Positions 5,863 through 8,456 of a stretch of 8,456 nucleotides of DNA are shown one piece after another. The notes below the pieces were generated by a model. That model worked only from the letters and a program-made list of their open reading frames with translations. It ran no database searches and had not been told where the DNA came from. The stretch spans positions 1 to 8,456 of the forward strand of contig CASECL010000043.1 of NCBI GenBank assembly GCA_949286445.1. The letters are read 5' to 3'. The translations under genes were made by a program, and so were the position numbers. The DNA comes from an uncultured bacterium (GTDB lineage Bacteria; Verrucomicrobiota; Lentisphaeria; Victivallales; Victivallaceae). Numbering within the stretch: position 1 is the stretch's first letter; every line of letters starts with the position of its first letter.

Positions 5863-6930
5863 ATGAAAAAAATCTCTGATCTTGATCAAAATCTGGTTTC
5901 CCTTTTCCGCCGCGGAACGGTAATCCCCGCCATGCCGCTGGCTTTGGATGAAAAACGCTGTTTTGCCCCGGTGTATCAGCGGGCGCTTTGCCGTTACTAT
6001 ATGGAAGCCGGAGTTGGCGGTATTGCGGTAGGAGTCCACTCCACCCAGTTTGCTATCCGCAATCCGGAGATCGGACTCTTTGAGCCGGTAATGCGGGAAA
6101 CATCGCGCTTTATTGATCAGTGGAGCGGAAAAACCGGGAAAAAAATTCTGAAAATCGGCGGTGTGTGCGGTAAAACAGTTCAAGCGGCGGCTGAGGCGGA
6201 ATTTGAAGTTGCCAATGGATATGATGCCGCCTTGCTGAGTCTGGGCGCATTCAAAGACGCATCTCCGGCAGAAATGCTTGAACACTGCAAAACTATCGCC
6301 GGGATAATGCCGATTATCGGTTTTTATCTCCAGCCGTCAGTGGGAGGACGGATCCTGCCATTTGAGTTCTGGCGCGAATTTATGAAAATTGAAAACGTGC
6401 TGGGAGTGAAAATTGCTCCATTCAACCGGTATTGTACGCTGGATGTGGTCCGGGCGGCGACGGAGTCAGGAAGAGATGACATAACGCTTTACACCGGAAA
6501 TGATGACAATATTTTAATTGATCTGCTTACCGGATTTGATTTCGGCGGCAATCAGAAACGCCGCATCCGGGGGGGATTGCTGGGGCATTGGTGCTGCTGG
6601 ACCAAAAAGGCAGTGGAAGTTCTGGACAAAGTCCACAATATTGTCGAAAACAATCTGCCGGTAACACCGGAAATTTTAACTCTGGCGGCACAAATTACTG
6701 ACTGCAATGCGGCATTCTTCGACCCGCAGCACAACTTTGCCGGATGTATTCCTGGAATACATGAAGTACTTCACCGGCAGGGACTTCTGCCCGGCATTCT
6801 CTGTCTTGATCCGGAGGAAACCCTTTCGCCGGGGCAAAGTGAAGAAATTACCCGGGTGCATGATGCTTATCCCCATTTGCATGATGACGGATTTGTCTCG
6901 GCAAATCTGAAGTGCTTTATGGAGGATTAA
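5863..6930 (+). CDS. Dihydrodipicolinate synthase/N-acetylneuraminate lyase family protein (not DapA itself)
   Basis: A 355-residue TIM-barrel class I aldolase of the DapA/NanA family, whose members form a Schiff base between a lysine and a keto acid such as pyruvate. GVHSTQFAIR (57-66) stands in the place of the GTTGE loop. Tyr155 (GFYLQPSVGGR) and Lys183 (VLGVKIAPFNRY) are the expected catalytic pair; they are 28 residues apart, exactly as Tyr133 and Lys161 are in E. coli DapA. Position +5 from the Tyr, which is the substrate-carboxylate Arg138 in DapA, is Val160. That argues against aspartate semialdehyde as substrate. The protein is also about 60 residues longer than DapA, mostly after residue 290, and has many cysteines. 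The start ATG has only a distant GGAAAG, so translation may depend on coupling to the SDR gene 6 bases upstream. Cleavage or synthesis of a sugar acid is the likely job; the substrate is unknown. Confidence 0.82.
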   Translation: MKKISDLDQNLVSLFRRGTVIPAMPLALDEKRCFAPVYQRALCRYYMEAGVGGIAVGVHSTQFAIRNPEIGLFEPVMRETSRFIDQWSGKTGKKILKIGGVCGKTVQAAAEAEFEVANGYDAALLSLGAFKDASPAEMLEHCKTIAGIMPIIGFYLQPSVGGRILPFEFWREFMKIENVLGVKIAPFNRYCTLDVVRAATESGRDDITLYTGNDDNILIDLLTGFDFGGNQKRRIRGGLLGHWCCWTKKAVEVLDKVHNIVENNLPVTPEILTLAAQITDCNAAFFDPQHNFAGCIPGIHEVLHRQGLLPGILCLDPEETLSPGQSEEITRVHDAYPHLHDDGFVSANLKCFMED

Positions 6931-6944
6931 AAAACAAAACCGGA

Positions 6945-6987
6945 GTGCCGGAGAAGCTGTAATTCAACTTTCCGGCATCTTTTTTTT
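6945..6987 (+). terminator. Rho-independent terminator after the aldolase gene
   Basis: TGCCGGA (6946-6952) pairs perfectly with TCCGGCA (6971-6977). The stem can be extended by a G-T pair on the outside and by A-T pairs within. It is followed by TCTTTTTTTT through 6987. It begins 15 bases after the TAA at 6930. On the minus strand the same stem is followed, after about 6 bases, by TTTTGTTTTTT, so it could also stop transcription coming from trpA. The forward direction is the stronger. Confidence 0.8.
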
Positions 6988-7022
6988 CATATTGTACAGC
7001 GGGAAATTTCAACTCCACGCCG

Positions 7023-7814
7023 TTATTTTCTGCGCAGGGCTCCGGCAATATCGGAAATGAGCTTCACCGCCGCATCTGCGCCAGTATTCATCAGCGTATT
7101 CATTACCGCACTGCCGATAATTATGCCATGGGAATGTGCTGCCACGGTTTCAGCCATCTCCGGGGAGGAAATCCCGAATCCGGCAGCCACCGGAAGATGG
7201 CAGACCTTTTTCAATGCCTCAATACCATCCGCCAAATCCGGCGGTAAACTGTTCCGCATACCGGTAACGCCGCGGACGGTAATATAGTAAACAAATCCGG
7301 ATGCATTGGCGGTAATTTCCGCCGCCCGTTCCTGCGATGTGGCGGGGGAAATCAAGGGTATGAGATCAAGATGGTATTTTTCACACATGGGCAGAATTTC
7401 ATGGCGTTCCTCAAAAGGTAAATCCACCGCCAGCAATCCGTCAATACCGGCTTTCTGCATTGCTTCTCCCAGCCGGTCATAGCCGTAATTGAAAAGGACA
7501 TTGCAGTAAGAAAAAAGTATTAAAGGCGTATCCGGATATTCTGCTCTTATCCGGGAGGCAATCCCCAGAACTTTATCCAGAGTTATTCCGGCTTTCAATG
7601 CCAACTGACCGGACTTCTGGATTACCGGACCGTCGGCCATGGGGTCGGAAAACGGTACGCCAAGCTCAATCATATCCGCTCCGGCTTCAATCAGGCGGGA
7701 GATCAGCTTTTCACTCTCCTCCGGTGAAGGACAGCCGACGGTAACATACGCAATCAATGCCTGACGGTTTTCCCGGCGGCAACGCTCAAAACAATCGTTT
7801 ATCCGTTTTTTCAT
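7023..7814 (-). CDS. trpA: Tryptophan synthase alpha chain
   Basis: Cleaves indole-3-glycerol phosphate to indole and glyceraldehyde 3-phosphate and passes the indole through a tunnel to the beta chain. The 263-residue length is normal. The catalytic acids are Glu50 (DMIELGVPFSDP) and Asp61 (MADGPVIQ), equivalent to Glu49 and Asp60 of the Salmonella enzyme. The active-site strand YYITVRGVTG (176-185) is present, with Arg at a position often held by Thr or Ser. The phosphate loops GFGIS (212-216) and IGSAV (233-237) are intact. It starts 2 bases after the trpB stop codon, with only a weak GGAT about 10 bases upstream, so coupled translation with trpB is likely, as expected for a 1:1 complex. 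It converges on the SDR/aldolase unit and shares the terminator region with it. Confidence 0.96.
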   Translation of the reverse strand: MKKRINDCFERCRRENRQALIAYVTVGCPSPEESEKLISRLIEAGADMIELGVPFSDPMADGPVIQKSGQLALKAGITLDKVLGIASRIRAEYPDTPLILFSYCNVLFNYGYDRLGEAMQKAGIDGLLAVDLPFEERHEILPMCEKYHLDLIPLISPATSQERAAEITANASGFVYYITVRGVTGMRNSLPPDLADGIEALKKVCHLPVAAGFGISSPEMAETVAAHSHGIIIGSAVMNTLMNTGADAAVKLISDIAGALRRK

Positions 7815-7816
7815 AA

Positions 7817-8456
7817 TTATTTATCCATTCTGTTTTTCTTATATTGCGCCACATTTTCCATATCTTTATCCCCGCGTCCGGAAAGGCAGATGATTACCGG
7901 TTCACCCCGATGGTATTTCCCGGCACTTTTAATTGCCTGAGCCACCGCGTGGCTGGACTCCAAAGCTGGAATAATCCCCTCAACCCGGGCAAGAGTGTCA
8001 AATGCTTCCACTGCCTCATCATCATTGATTACCGTGTATTTCACCCGGCCGGAGTCCGACAGAAAACTGTGTTCCGGTCCGACTCCGGGGTAATCAAGCC
8101 CGGCGGAAACGGAATAGGCTTCCATTATCTGTCCATCCGGGGTTTGGAGCAGATAGGTTTTGCAGCCATGCAGAACGCCAGGCCGTCCGCCGTTGATGCT
8201 GGCGGCATGCTGATTGCCGGAAATCCCCCTGCCCCCGGCTTCAACTCCGGTTAACTTAACCTCTTTGTCATCAAGAAATCCGGAAAATATTCCCATGGCA
8301 TTGCTTCCACCGCCGACGCAGGCGATAACTTCCGCCGGAAGACGCCCGGTTTTTTCCAATATCTGGCTCCGGCTTTCTTTGCCGATGACCGACTGGAAAT
8401 AACGCACCATTGCCGGATAAGGATGCGGTCCGGCCACCGTGCCGATGACATAAAAG
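7817..8456 (-). CDS. trpB: Tryptophan synthase beta chain, C-terminal part (runs off the right edge)
   Basis: Pyridoxal-phosphate enzyme that condenses indole with serine to make tryptophan. The open frame enters from 8456, and 212 residues are visible, beginning FYVIGTVAGPHPYP; the full chain is normally about 390-400. The visible part carries the PLP phosphate loop CVGGGSNA (visible residues 47-53), the HAASINGGRPGVLHG region, the SAGLDYPGVGPEH loop, EGIIPALES (its Glu at visible residue 159 matches Glu350 of the Salmonella enzyme), and LSGRGDKD with the Ser that contacts the PLP ring nitrogen. The PLP lysine lies outside the window. The sequence GPHPYP and the short spacing to trpA mark the TrpB1 type, which works with TrpA, rather than the stand-alone TrpB2 type. 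The in-frame GTG at 8437 is internal and not the start. Confidence 0.96.
   Translation of the reverse strand, partial: FYVIGTVAGPHPYPAMVRYFQSVIGKESRSQILEKTGRLPAEVIACVGGGSNAMGIFSGFLDDKEVKLTGVEAGGRGISGNQHAASINGGRPGVLHGCKTYLLQTPDGQIMEAYSVSAGLDYPGVGPEHSFLSDSGRVKYTVINDDEAVEAFDTLARVEGIIPALESSHAVAQAIKSAGKYHRGEPVIICLSGRGDKDMENVAQYKKNRMDK

Noticed and set aside
5863..6930. Calling the aldolase dapA (lysine biosynthesis)
   Set aside because: The Arg138 equivalent is missing, the chain is too long, and the neighbour is an SDR rather than lysine genes.
8435..8437. GTG as a start for the beta-chain gene
   Set aside because: The frame continues upstream to the window edge with conserved TrpB residues (FYVIGT), so this is an internal valine codon.

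Overview
The window is an ordinary-looking stretch of bacterial chromosome of roughly 50% GC with short intergenic gaps. It encodes eight proteins, of which the first and last run off the window edges. A V-type (A/V-like) ATPase subunit I next to guaB and trpBA, the frequent CCGG in codons, and a paired sugar-epimerase-like and DapA-like cassette suggest a PVC-superphylum bacterium, possibly Lentisphaerota (Victivallales or Oligosphaerales-like). That placement is an inference from gene content and style, not a proven assignment. There is no RNA gene, insertion sequence, CRISPR array, integrase or other mark of a mobile island.

Layout. (1) 1-1018, minus strand: the N-terminal half of V-type ATPase subunit I. 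(2) 1019-1218: a divergent promoter region. (3) 1219-4650, plus strand: a tight putative operon of guaB (IMP dehydrogenase), an HD-domain hydrolase, and two small membrane proteins that together look like a split YeeE/YedE transporter. The gaps are 27 bp, 4 bp and a 4-base ATGA overlap. (4) 4651-4821: an AT-rich intergenic region with nested inverted repeats that could be an operator. (5) 4822-6930, plus strand: a two-gene unit of an NAD(P)-binding extended SDR and a DapA/N-acetylneuraminate-lyase-family aldolase, closed by a hairpin-plus-T-tract terminator. (6) 7023-8456, minus strand: trpA and the C-terminal half of trpB, the tryptophan synthase pair, converging on the same terminator region.

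How they work together. guaB makes XMP for GTP synthesis, and trpBA makes tryptophan from indole-glycerol phosphate and serine. The ATPase couples ion movement to ATP. The less familiar parts are the guaB-linked HD/YeeE genes and the SDR/aldolase pair. In the YeeE-like pair, two of the three cysteine motifs expected of a thiosulfate transporter are replaced. In the SDR the usual catalytic lysine position is a cysteine. In the aldolase the Tyr and Lys needed for Schiff-base chemistry are kept, but the arginine that DapA uses to bind its substrate is not. These two units are the best candidates for undescribed biochemistry. No defence system or other clearly novel machine is visible.
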